Positions 24,501-30,100 of a stretch of 64,000 bases of DNA are shown here, piece after piece. Numbering within the stretch: the stretch's first letter is position 1; every line of letters starts with the position of its first letter. Source of the DNA: Panopea generosa (lineage: Eukaryota > Mollusca > Bivalvia > Adapedonta > Hiatellidae); the NCBI GenBank assembly GCA_029582155.1, contig CM055895.1, forward strand, positions 22,766,462 to 22,830,461. The letters run 5' to 3'. The position numbers and the translations under genes were made by a program. The notes under the pieces are model-generated. The model was not told the DNA's origin. It made no database searches and saw only the letters and a program-made list of their open reading frames with translations.

Positions 24501-25173
24501 TTCCACTTCTACAGGAACACTGGAAAGACCTGAGGCTGACCTTCCTCTTTAAAGTTGTTGAGGGGACAGTACCAGCCATATTTTCTCATAAATACCTAAC
24601 AGAAATTAACGACACATTACAGCAAAAACATTTAATAACTTTACTGTTGAGAATTCTGTAAACAATGTGCGATGCTTTGTTGTTAACCACGGCAAAACTG
24701 ACACACACAAACACTCTTACATTATAAAAACAGTGTTAAAGACTGGAACAAATTGTCAGCACCATCAGTGCAAAGCTTCAAGACTTGCCTCCACAGTGGC
24801 TTATTGTTTAATGCAAACCATCGATTAAATGCCAGAAGTGATTAATTTTATGTAGCTATACAAATTAAACTGGCATTAAACCCTGTTAAATGAAAAACAA
24901 TTTTTTTTTAATTTTAGGAATTATTTTACAATAGGGGAAAAAACATACCTTTTTGGGAGAAGGAAAAAAACATACTTTTTTGGGAGGAATGTGGCCAATC
25001 TTTATGTGTCACGACTCATGAAACTGTCGAGGACCGTTGTTGAACATAATCGTATTTGCTGTTATGAGTAATGTTAGAAAAAAAACAATTTCTTGAGAGA
25101 TAAAACTACCTTTATTTTTTTGAGTCCTGGAAATTTCCGCCTCAATTTGTGATATTTTCTCAAGGACACCCAT
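3474..25173 (-). CDS. DRG2: DRG2, developmentally regulated GTP-binding protein 2 (11 exons seen, C-terminus missing)
   Basis: An OBG/HflX-class translational GTPase. Family knowledge: DRG2 binds the DFRP2/RWDD1 partner and acts on cytoplasmic ribosomes. Exons on the minus strand: 25110-25173, 19597-19685, 16063-16134, 15166-15255, 14342-14402, 13657-13747, 9437-9509, 5428-5517, 4968-5065, 4439-4515, 3474-3562. Every junction has GT donor and AG acceptor and phases agree except across exon 8. The protein starts [19 protein letters not shown]1 (GFPSVGKS) is at residues 69-76, split by an intron after Lys75. G3 (DLPG) is at 115-118. G4 (NKID) is at about 246-249. About 298 of the roughly 364 residues usual for the family are present; the C-terminal TGS domain is lost in the N gap or beyond position 1. 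[15 protein letters not shown] and ISMEEV..LAR match DRG2 rather than DRG1. Exon 8 is frameshifted in this assembly, so the gene as given would not translate through. Confidence 0.93.
3732..3973. mobile_element. piggyBac-type MITE, 242 bp
   Basis: Bounded by TTAA at both ends, with CCCTTT inward at the left and AAAGGG at the right. The interior holds a long hairpin: AACAGTGCAGGAA..CAGATTGCTCG against CGAGCAATCTG..TTCCTGCACTGTT. A copy of equal length and opposite orientation lies at 44144-44385. It carries no coding capacity. Confidence 0.85.
3974..4172 (-). repeat. SINE-E copy, reverse
   Basis: Runs from CTTATTTATTTTACCTTGAT to the reversed tRNA-like head (GGTTTACCACTGGACAAACT). It matches the copy at 22130 along its length. 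A piggyBac-type MITE ends exactly at its edge. Confidence 0.8.
4176..4438. repeat. Short degenerate repeat GATACAATGTAGT
   Basis: Four or five imperfect copies of GATACAATGTAGTAAAC at about 4350-4425, just past the exon 10 donor of DRG2. The rest is AT-rich intron sequence. Confidence 0.55.
4439..4515 (-). CDS. DRG2: DRG2 exon 10 (G4 motif NKID)
   Basis: Codes [20 protein letters not shown] then DSVVM plus AG. NKID is the guanine-specificity motif. The acceptor is TTTAAG|GTTTAT and the donor is ATGAG|GTTTGT. Confidence 0.95.
4640..4930. repeat. Degenerate 50-60 bp repeat
   Basis: Repeats of TATAATCTATGCTTTCAAAA and CAAATAAATCAATTTTT between DRG2 exons 9 and 10. Four or five diverged copies. 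Confidence 0.55.
4968..5065 (-). CDS. DRG2: DRG2 exon 9
   Basis: Codes [20 protein letters not shown] then [13 protein letters not shown], the segment just before G4. The acceptor is AATCAG|AAATAT and the donor is CTTTAT|GTATGT. A (GAAT)n microsatellite follows closely upstream on the gene strand. Confidence 0.95.
5112..5168. repeat. (GAAT)n microsatellite
   Basis: About fourteen copies of the tetranucleotide in DRG2 intron 8, close to exon 9. Confidence 0.95.
5180..5331 (+). repeat. SINE-A, 3' half only
   Basis: Begins in the body (GAGAGAAAGGTTTTCCAGTT) and runs to the tail GTTAAACCCCATTAAAAAC. The head is missing: a 5' truncation typical of LINE-mobilised copies. In DRG2 intron 8. Confidence 0.8.
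5428..5517 (-). CDS. DRG2: DRG2 exon 8, frameshifted in this assembly
   Basis: Begins after TTTCAG and reads PKKGGGIS, which matches the lysine/glycine block of DRG2, then hits TAA. Family-like residues continue in other frames: VPLTKTSEK and then LVQLILHEY. The exon is 90 bp, whereas phases on both sides and the family length need 91. This fits about three single-base indels, near 5490, 5485 and 5455, with a net loss of one base. The donor is ATATA|GTATCC. It may be consensus error in short homopolymers, a non-functional allele, or a decaying gene; the intact flanking exons favour error or allele. Confidence 0.82.
5520..5605. repeat. Short tandem repeat AATGTAAACAAGCAGTACTT
   Basis: Three to four copies of a unit of about 28 bases directly before the acceptor of DRG2 exon 8. 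The exon's own acceptor context (CTTGTTTACATTTCAG on the gene strand) is part of the pattern. Confidence 0.7.
6401..6649 (+). repeat. SINE-A, near full-length copy
   Basis: Head GGGTCCTCCGTGGCCGAGTG, B box GGTTCGAGTCCC, body and tail intact, ending in an A run. In DRG2 intron 7, antisense to the gene. Confidence 0.9.
6797..7733. mobile_element. Non-autonomous DNA element with terminal inverted repeats
   Basis: The left end is ACAGTCAAAACTCATTTCGAA. The right end, read on the other strand, is ACAGTTGATACTCACCAACT followed by CGAA. Subterminal pieces repeat TTCGAAAT and TATCAGGAGT on both sides. About 930 bp, no coding capacity. In DRG2 intron 7. Confidence 0.6.
7884..8912 (+). repeat. Composite element with internal 165-bp-type array, TGACCTTGACCTTT motif (copy 1)
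   Basis: Unique left part (AAGAAATGTCACTGGTAAGT, CAAATGG.TGTTGAAAAATA), then four or five repeats holding TGTGACCTTGACCTTTGA, then an end part GGAAGGACGGACAGACGAAC. The same parts occur in reverse at 46031-47742. Located in DRG2 intron 7. Confidence 0.75.
9105..9450 (-). repeat. 35-bp array derived from the DRG2 exon 7 splice donor
   Basis: Ten registers at an exact 35-bp spacing (AACAT or variant at 9131, 9166, 9201, 9236, 9271, 9306, 9341, 9376, 9411; the exon itself at 9446). On the gene strand the unit reads TTTATTGTAAG|GTACAG and then TACCGTATTTACCCTATG. Intact decoy donors lie 35, 105 and 140 bases past the real one. Confidence 0.9.
9437..9509 (-). CDS. DRG2: DRG2 exon 7, donor copied into a tandem array
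   Basis: Codes [20 protein letters not shown] then IYYK, matching the [14 protein letters not shown] block of DRG2. The acceptor is TTCAG|AGAGCT and the donor is TATAAG|GTACAG at 9436. The last bases of the exon and the donor are repeated at an exact 35-bp period through the following intron (9105-9450), giving decoy donors. Confidence 0.93.
9510..10597. other. DRG2 intron 6, proximal part
   Basis: AT-rich. A piece at 9985-10060 (GTAAACACTCTTAC..GTGGAGAACCCTG) resembles 6245-6320 (GTTAACGCGCTCTTAC..GTGGAGAACCCTG), an unnamed dispersed repeat. The open frame at 9611-9850 has no family features. Confidence 0.5.
10598..10735. repeat. About 43-bp tandem repeat, 3 copies
   Basis: Units carry CCCTTGACCATTGAATAAAT and AACAAAGGTCATC. 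In DRG2 intron 6. Confidence 0.7.
10822..11018 (-). repeat. Degenerate SINE-A-like copy
   Basis: Starts with GGGTTTAACACCATTTTTAA and ends near GCAGTGAGAGGTAA in the reversed SINE-A order. The middle is heavily diverged. Confidence 0.45.
11118..11440 (-). repeat. SINE-B copy, reverse
   Basis: From TTGTTGTATGTTGTTTAGCG to the reversed head (GGGGATCGAACCCACAACCT, GCTCTACCAATAGACCACGC). The B and A boxes are well kept. Confidence 0.85.
11643..12652. mobile_element. Inverted-repeat pair of a MITE (ATACTGTGAAATCAT type)
   Basis: Left: ATACTGAGAAATCATTTATT and TTTCGTGG. Right, on the other strand: ATACTGTGAAATCATTCATT, TTCGTGGGG, TTTTCGTGGA. Either the ends of one element of about 1 kb or two copies in opposite orientation. 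The interior shows no gene. Confidence 0.55.
12690..13480. repeat. Array of about 170 bp units in DRG2 intron 6
   Basis: GCAAAACTTTAAC occurs at about 12950, 13125, 13294 and 13459. Each is followed by AATTTCTAAGTCAAAC, GGCAATAATTTTCATTATAT and AAGTTTCAA.CAATACATG. Four to five diverged units. Confidence 0.85.
13481..13656. other. DRG2 intron 6, end next to exon 6
   Basis: No feature other than the splice donor at 13656. Confidence 0.5.
13657..13747 (-). CDS. DRG2: DRG2 exon 6
   Basis: Codes [20 protein letters not shown] then [10 protein letters not shown], the highly conserved segment after switch II. The donor is AAAA|GTAAGTG and the acceptor is TGTTAG|GTAAGG. It ends in phase 2 and joins exon 7 to give Lys-Glu-Leu-Leu. 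Confidence 0.95.
13748..14341. other. DRG2 intron 5
   Basis: 594 bp of AT-rich sequence; nothing recognised. Confidence 0.6.
14342..14402 (-). CDS. DRG2: DRG2 exon 5 (G3 motif)
   Basis: Codes [20 protein letters not shown] plus one base. DLPG is the G3/switch II motif of the family. The acceptor is TTTCAG|TATAAT and the donor is TCAG|GTATGT. Confidence 0.96.
14824..15067 (+). repeat. SINE-A copy
   Basis: Head with TGGTTAAGTGGTC, B box GGTTCAAGTCC, body, tail GCCATATATATCCT, then A run. It lies between DRG2 exons 4 and 5, antisense to the gene. Confidence 0.87.
15166..15255 (-). CDS. DRG2: DRG2 exon 4 (switch I region)
   Basis: Thirty codons, [20 protein letters not shown] then [10 protein letters not shown]. 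It includes the conserved YEFTTLT segment that carries the switch I/G2 threonines of the DRG/Obg family. It is phase 0 at both ends, with acceptor TTTCAG|TCCACC and donor GAG|GTAACA. Confidence 0.96.
15256..16062. other. DRG2 intron 3
   Basis: 807 bp, AT-rich. The open frames on both strands at 15207-15497 only overlap exon 4 and show no family features. Confidence 0.6.
16063..16134 (-). CDS. DRG2: DRG2 exon 3 (most of the P-loop)
   Basis: Exactly 24 codons, [20 protein letters not shown] then SVGK. It holds the G1 phosphate-binding loop up to the invariant lysine; the serine comes from exon 4. The acceptor is TTACAG|GGTGAA and the donor is GGCAAG|GTAAAG. Confidence 0.96.
16239..16426. mobile_element. 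M1 MITE copy (about 190 bp)
   Basis: Starts ACAGTAGAATTTTGTTGACTCG and ends GTTCAAGCCGTCTACTGT, an imperfect inverted repeat. Interior: GGCTGGAACACCA, CATGTATGGTATAATGTTGA, ACAATACTTGGCTC. Related to 28096-28322 and 34912-35107. Confidence 0.75.
16505..18700. repeat. 47-bp minisatellite, about 46 copies
   Basis: The unit runs TTCATGTACATATACATGTA, then GCACCTTGATGCGGTGTG, then CCTTCATGT. It contains a near-palindrome CATGTACATATACATG. Two sites vary in a structured way: ACATAT or ACTTAT, and GATG followed by CGG, CAG, CTG or TGG. Ends in DRG2 intron 2 at about 18700. Confidence 0.96.
18925..19095 (-). repeat. SINE-A copy, reverse
   Basis: Reversed tail (TATTTTCAACACATTTCAGG) and body (CTGCAAGTAACTGGCAAACT), broken off near the head. 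In DRG2 intron 2. Confidence 0.82.
19096..19596. other. DRG2 intron 2, between SINE-A and exon 2
   Basis: AT-rich intron sequence with no recognised element; ends with the splice donor GTACGG at 19596. Confidence 0.5.
19597..19685 (-). CDS. DRG2: DRG2 exon 2
   Basis: Codes [20 protein letters not shown] followed by EPTGKSGAK: the coiled-coil helix that precedes the G domain. The acceptor is a poly-T tract ending CAG, and the donor is CCAAG|GTACGG. It ends in phase 0 and is separated from exon 1 by a 5.4-kb intron full of transposon debris. Confidence 0.95.
19734..20249 (+). other. Open frame convergent with the Harbinger transposase, possible remnant of a second element ORF
   Basis: A 171-codon open frame. 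Its middle part (about 19830-20030) looks coding-like: basic [20 protein letters not shown], then acidic [11 protein letters not shown]. Its last third only shadows the transposase on the other strand. Known Harbinger elements carry a second, Myb/SANT-like ORF, often in opposite orientation, but I see no clear Myb tryptophans here. Function unknown; it may be chance. Confidence 0.3.
19770..21520 (-). mobile_element. PIF/Harbinger DNA transposon remnant in DRG2 intron 1
   Basis: Holds a Harbinger-type transposase (next entry) in a stretch clearly richer in G+C than its surroundings. The right side ends near 21490 (GTGTGACAGGCCCTTTAG) against bases that resemble the reversed SINE-A head (GTGGTGAGGGGTAAGTGAT), which suggests insertion into a SINE. 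No matching left terminal repeat was found, so the left limit is uncertain. Confidence 0.7.
20034..20940 (-). pseudogene. Harbinger (HARBI1-like) transposase, inactivated
   Basis: Reads on the minus strand. Order: [17 protein letters not shown] (20940-20782), a [17 protein letters not shown], then a region needing frame changes ([13 protein letters not shown]). Then [16 protein letters not shown] through the catalytic block [31 protein letters not shown] and [12 protein letters not shown] (20720-20349), an in-frame TAA, and [45 protein letters not shown]. The DDE residues are Asp of ALDGKH, Asp of SSDAQ and Glu of VVENAFG. At least two stops and one or more frameshifts make it non-functional. 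In an intact element it would cut and rejoin terminal repeats at 3-bp TWA targets. Confidence 0.88.
21521..23449. other. DRG2 intron 1, middle part
   Basis: Apart from the SINE-E at 22130-22345 I see no element or exon. Sequence is AT-rich with several inverted AT stretches. Confidence 0.5.
22130..22345 (-). repeat. SINE-E copy, reverse
   Basis: Shares CTTATTTATTTTAC.TCGATT, GAAACAAGTTCTTACAAC, AAGTGTCTTGCTCAAGGA and the reversed head GCTCTACCACTGGACCACGT with the copy at 3974. The reversed B box reads GATCGAACCC. In DRG2 intron 1. Confidence 0.82.
23450..24850 (+). mobile_element. Non-LTR retrotransposon (CR1/L2/Jockey-type) reverse transcriptase remnant
   Basis: Scattered over several frames are the hallmarks of a LINE reverse transcriptase: [69 protein letters not shown], and [10 protein letters not shown] where the catalytic FADD has become FADS. 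It is preceded by a frame reading [19 protein letters not shown] and followed by C-terminal pieces ([16 protein letters not shown]). Many stops and frameshifts make it long dead. It lies in DRG2 intron 1, opposite to the gene. Confidence 0.82.
25110..25173 (-). CDS. DRG2: DRG2 exon 1 (start codon at 25173)
   Basis: Codes [20 protein letters not shown] and the first part of the next codons: the amphipathic N-terminal helix typical of DRG proteins. The donor is AAAG|GTAGTT at 25109. The ATG at 25171-25173 is the only one that gives the conserved family N-terminus. The last base pairs with CC of exon 2 to make Ala22. Confidence 0.92.
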
Positions 25174-25563
25174 TATTTCAGTTATGCGAACGACGAATTA
25201 ATTAATAGGGTCAATACAATCACAAAACGTGTAGCAAATTCAATTCCATCTGCTGTCGTTGCCTTCTAGTAGGGGGCTGCCATTTTTAAAGTCTCAAAAA
25301 TCAATGACTTAATTATTACATTTACTTTTACCTCTATAATCTTAGACTTATTTAAACGAATCGAAATCCAAAATATAATTGATGTTAAAAAATTATCAAA
25401 AAAGATAATTTAGATACTATTTATAAAATAGCATATCTTCGATTGTTAATAGGGTAGAGACTAAATTTCAAAATGGCAGCGCCCATGTAACAAAACAAAG
25501 TCGTCGTTGAAACAACAACTAGATCGTGTTTACAAAGTTGAAGCCGGCACACACTCTGCAAAT
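25174..25563. promoter_or_regulatory. Probable shared (bidirectional) DRG2/COX11 promoter with COX11 leader exon
   Basis: Only about 390 bp separate the DRG2 start codon from a donor-like CAAAT|GTAAGG at 25564. That donor could end a non-coding first exon of COX11, whose coding exon begins after a strong acceptor at 26654. Two YY1-like cores in opposite orientations lie here: GCTGCCATTTT near 25277-25287 and AAAATGGCAGCGCCC near 25470-25484. YY1-type sites close to the transcription start are common at genes for mitochondrial proteins. No TATA box is obvious. The promoter role is inferred from layout; no transcript evidence is available. Confidence 0.55.
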
Positions 25564-26654
25564 GTAAGGAGTTTATTTATGTGTTACGAAAATTTTAGAC
25601 ACAAATATTAATTTGTTTATTGATAACGTGCCTTAATTTTATTTGGTTACATAAGCACGATACATTATCGGTATTCGTCCTTGAGCAGTTTCAACCCAAC
25701 AACCCAAGTATTGTTCTTTAAGGTTTCAGAGGTAGGGGAAGTTTTTCACAGTTTAACATCTTATTAGTATTCCTCTCAGTTTTTATGTTGTCTAGAGTGA
25801 ATGATGTCTGCAGTTTATTTACATTTTGGCACACTGTTGTACTGGGTCTCCTTGTTTACCAACAAGAAGCAGCAATACAGACAAAACACGACAAGAATTG
25901 TTGAGAAGCTTTACTTCAGTATTTATATCATTTGTCATTGCATATTTCAGTGACATATCATTTCAAATTCATAATGGATACATTTGTAAATAATAAATAG
26001 CATTATATCTGGAAAGTTATTTTGCAATGGATACCCATACCGACAAAAAATGACTGCCCTTTGTGTTTACTGTATATACTGTGTGTTAGATAGACTTATA
26101 CATATATTTAAACATGATGTGCATCTGCATTGTTTATGATTTATCATACAAATTTATATAAATAATAATTCTAAATTTATTTAGTTATGCATCATTTTTA
26201 CTTAAAAAATCATACCGACAAGAAAAGCACACGTGTGTGAATATACATGATCGTATTCACCCAATGTTTGATTGAATGCAAAATTTGTATACTGCAACTA
26301 AAATATTAAGGAAAGTACTTGGAATTTTACTTCAAATTGTAAAATTTTAAATTTAAGTTCATTTTGCGGCATGTTTAAAACATTATAAAACATCTAAGAT
26401 TACAAGCACCTTACTTTTTATGTAAAAGAAATCAGTTGTCTGTGAAATTTGAATGATTAATTTGTCAAATTATTAATTCTTCACATGCTATTTTATCAAC
26501 ATTTAGTAGAGAGATGCAAGTTTCCTATCCTTCTATATTAATAAGTCCTTGATTTTTAGGGGAAAATATGTTTAAAATAACTCTAAAGAGCAACTGTAAA
26601 TGTAAAAACATCAGCCATAATGTAATATAATGGGTGATTTTTTTTCCTTTTCAG
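25564..26654. other. Probable COX11 leader intron
   Basis: From a donor-like GTAAGG at 25564 to the acceptor TTTTCAG at 26654. AT-rich, no repeat recognised. Its status as an intron is inferred from the two splice signals. Confidence 0.45.
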
Positions 26655-26721
26655 TATCCAGTTACAATAATCAAGACAGCATTAGATAGTGTTGTGTTTT
26701 CGTCATTTACAACTAAGTGCA
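26655..26721 (+). other. COX11: COX11 5' untranslated part of first coding exon
   Basis: A pyrimidine-rich tract ending TTTTCAG at 26654 looks like a splice acceptor, leaving 67 untranslated bases before the ATG. The reading frame is open upstream of the ATG, but that part has no other ATG and does not look like a presequence. Confidence 0.5.
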
Positions 26722-27156
26722 ATGGCGACATTCATTGGCGCAAGAAGTCCTATACTTGCTCATAAACTCTGCCAGACCGTTTCTAGATGTGTTATAGCTC
26801 CAGTCACTTGGCAGTCTTCGTCATCTACAGTTGCAAGAACAACAATTAATAAATTACACCAATCTCTTTTAACAACAAGTAAGAGATTACTCCATGGAAA
26901 CACGCTGAGCAATCAAGCAAGAAAAGACTTCAAAGTTTTACAAAATCTACTTAGGAGAACAAATACACATGGACGACAGATTGTGGTTCCTTTATTCAAA
27001 TGTGAGGGACGGGTGATATGTGCGAGATATAATTCAGGATTTGGCGGCAAAGAGCCAATAGATCATACATCAGTTGTTCTGTATTTTGTGTCTGTCTTGA
27101 TACTTATGGTGGGTGTGGCCTATGCAGGTGTACCTCTCTACAAAATGTTTTGTCAG
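26722..27156 (+). CDS. COX11: COX11 exon 1 (presequence and membrane helix)
   Basis: 145 codons, from ATG at 26722 (context GTGCAATGG) to TGTCAG|GTATGTG. The N-terminal stretch is rich in Arg, Ser and Thr and nearly free of acidic residues, as in mitochondrial presequences. The single membrane helix is followed by PLYKMFCQ; this Cys is one of three conserved in the family. Confidence 0.93.
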
Positions 27157-30100
27157 GTATGTGACGTGTAGCATAAAATTTATTGAACAAAATTAATGCA
27201 TATATTACTTGATTTTTATGTATGAAGTACTAACAGTGTGCTACCAAATACCAAATTTTATTAGTTTTGTCATCCCCAACTTTTCAAAGAATGATAATTT
27301 ATCAATAGTATTTTATGGAGTTATTGCTGTTTGGTTTTTAACTTAAATTTTAAATCACATTTAGGACCAACAACTCTTCCTACAGTTTTAACTTAATTCT
27401 AATGGAACTAGCTATACAGCAATTACATGGTTTGAACATAGGCCTGTGGTCTTGTCGTTCTGATGCAATAATTATTTATGGAGTTATGACTCTTTGTTTT
27501 TAGATTAAATTTATGTAACAACCTTGTGGACACAACTCTTCCTACAGTTTTAAATTGATTCTACTGAAACTTGCTCTACAGTAAATACATGATCTGAACA
27601 TTAGCCTAGGATATTGGTATTCTAATTCAATGATTACAGTACTTTGTATATTCTGCATCACATTTTAGGCCAATGACCTTGCAGGTGCAACTCTTCCCCT
27701 TGTTTTAAGTTGATTCTAATGCATCACATCATCTGTACATGAGCCTGAGGTCTTGGCATTGTGGTTCAGTTATTTTTTAAATTTTAATTATTGTCATAAA
27801 AGTTTGTTCTTTCAGCTTAAATTTTACATCACATTTTGGACCAACAACTTTGCGGACACTTCTCCAACTGTTTCAAGCAGATTCAAATGAAACTTGTTAT
27901 ATAGCAAATATTTGGTCTGAATGTAATTCTTTGGTCTTGGCATTCCCATTCAATAATTTTTTATTAAGACACTATTAGATTTTAGATGGCTCTTATCTTT
28001 TATCAATACAAAATTAGTGTTTTAAAAACTTTAGAGTGAAAATGAAATATATTTATCATCAGGGCACTCAGAAAACTTTGAATTCTTTTGACATACAGTA
28101 GAACTTCTTTGACTGGAACAGCAACTGTTGACTGGAACCGGATGGTTGAAACACCATATATAGCTCAAACTACTTATCTTGTCCTGACGGAATTCTAATT
28201 TCAGTGTATATACATGTACACATATGGTATGATGTTGAACAATACTTAGCTGGAACAACCCTTAACTTGATTTAATTGTCTAGTCCTGTTTGGTTTGAGC
28301 CATTGAAATTCTACTCTATGTAAAATGTAGTAAAATATTTATTACACATTTAAGCAATTTGGTCTTGGAGGCAGTGCTGAGTACAGTCGTAACCATGACT
28401 CGTCTAAAGTGGAACATATGCAGAAGATTGAGGACCGGGAGATCGTTGTTACATTTAGTGCAGATACTGCATCTACTCTCAACTGGGACTTCAAGCCCCA
28501 ACAACATAAAATCACAGTAAGAAATACTTTTGTCATGTAAGTTAATAAGAAATAGGGTATTAAAACTTTATTTGAATATTTATCAGATCATTTTCAAGAA
28601 GTGGTATTTATGGTATGTTTTGTGATTATAAGTGACTGCACTAAACTGTGAGATTTAATTGTAGACAATGGTCTTGGAAGCTTTTGTCAAAGCATGCCTT
28701 TGAAGAAGACCTAATTTTATCCTTTTAGTTTAATAATACTTTATTGCATCTATCATATACAATTCCAGAATAATATCAATACAATTATATTTTTATATAT
28801 AGTGCAAATGGGTTGGGCTACAAGTTTTAACAACATTAGCAACAGCCCTCCCCAAAGAGAAAATCACATTTTATTGTTCACATTTTCCAATACTTTACAT
28901 ATAATCACATTAATTCTTTTTATGGAAGACATTTTGCAAAAGAAAAGAAGACCTGACAGCTGAGATGGACAAGTAATTAAGATGACTGTAGATACGATGA
29001 TTGAGTAGTTTACTATTTACAGAGAAGTTGAGATGACTAGCTTAGATGATAGTGTAGTTTACTGTTTACTGAGAAATTGAGATGATTGTAGTTTAGATGT
29101 TTGTGTAGTTTATTGTTTACTGAGAAGTTGAGATGATTGTAGTTTAGATGTTAGTGTAGTTTACTGTTTACTGAGAAGTTGCGATGATTGTTGTTTAGAT
29201 GATTGTGTAGTTTACTGTTTACAGAGAAGTTTAGATGATTGTGTAGTTTACAGTTAACAGAGAAGTCGAGATGATTGTAGTTTAGATGATTGTGTAGTTT
29301 ATTGTTAACAGAGAAATTGAAATAATTGTAGTTTAGATGATTGTGTAGTTTACTGTTTATGGAAAAGTTGAGATGACTGTAGTTTAAATGATTGTGTAGT
29401 TTACTGTTTATGGAGAAATTGAAATGACTGTAGTTTAGCTGATTATGTAGTTTACTGTTAGTGGAGAAGTTGAGATGACTGTAGTTTAGATGATTGTGTA
29501 GTTTACTGGTTGTGGAGAAATTGGGATGACTAGTTTAGATGATTGTGTAGTTTACTGTTTTTGGAGAAATTGAGATGACTGTAGTTTAGATGATTGTGTA
29601 GTTTACTGTTTATGAAGAAGTTGAGATGACTGTAGTTTAGATGATTGTGTAGTTAACTGTTTATGGAGAAGTTGAGATGACTGTAGTTTAGATGATTGTG
29701 TAGTTAACTGTTTATGGAGAAGTTGAGATGATTATGTAAGTACTGTAAGGTGACAAAGTATTTGAAATGATTTGGTACTGGTAGTTAAGGAAATTAGTTG
29801 GTTGAGATGACCAGGTTATTGTGTTGACAAGGTAGATATAGTATAGTATGTCTGTGTTATTGAGTTGACTAATCAGTTGAGATAAAAAGTTAGTTGAGAT
29901 TACCAAGTAATTGAGATGACCAGTAAGTTGTGGTGACTAATAATTCAGATTACTGGTTAGTTGATATGACCAGTAAGTTGAGGTGACTAATAATTCAGAT
30001 TACTAGTTAGTTGAGATAACCAGTAAGTTGATGTTACCAAGTAATTGAGATGACTAGGTAGTTGAGCAGTGTGCAACATAAACTTTTTTGTAATCATGGC

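Noticed and set aside
26689-26721. Upstream extension of COX11 by eleven codons
   Set aside because: That frame has no ATG before 26722; the first methionine with good context is at 26722.
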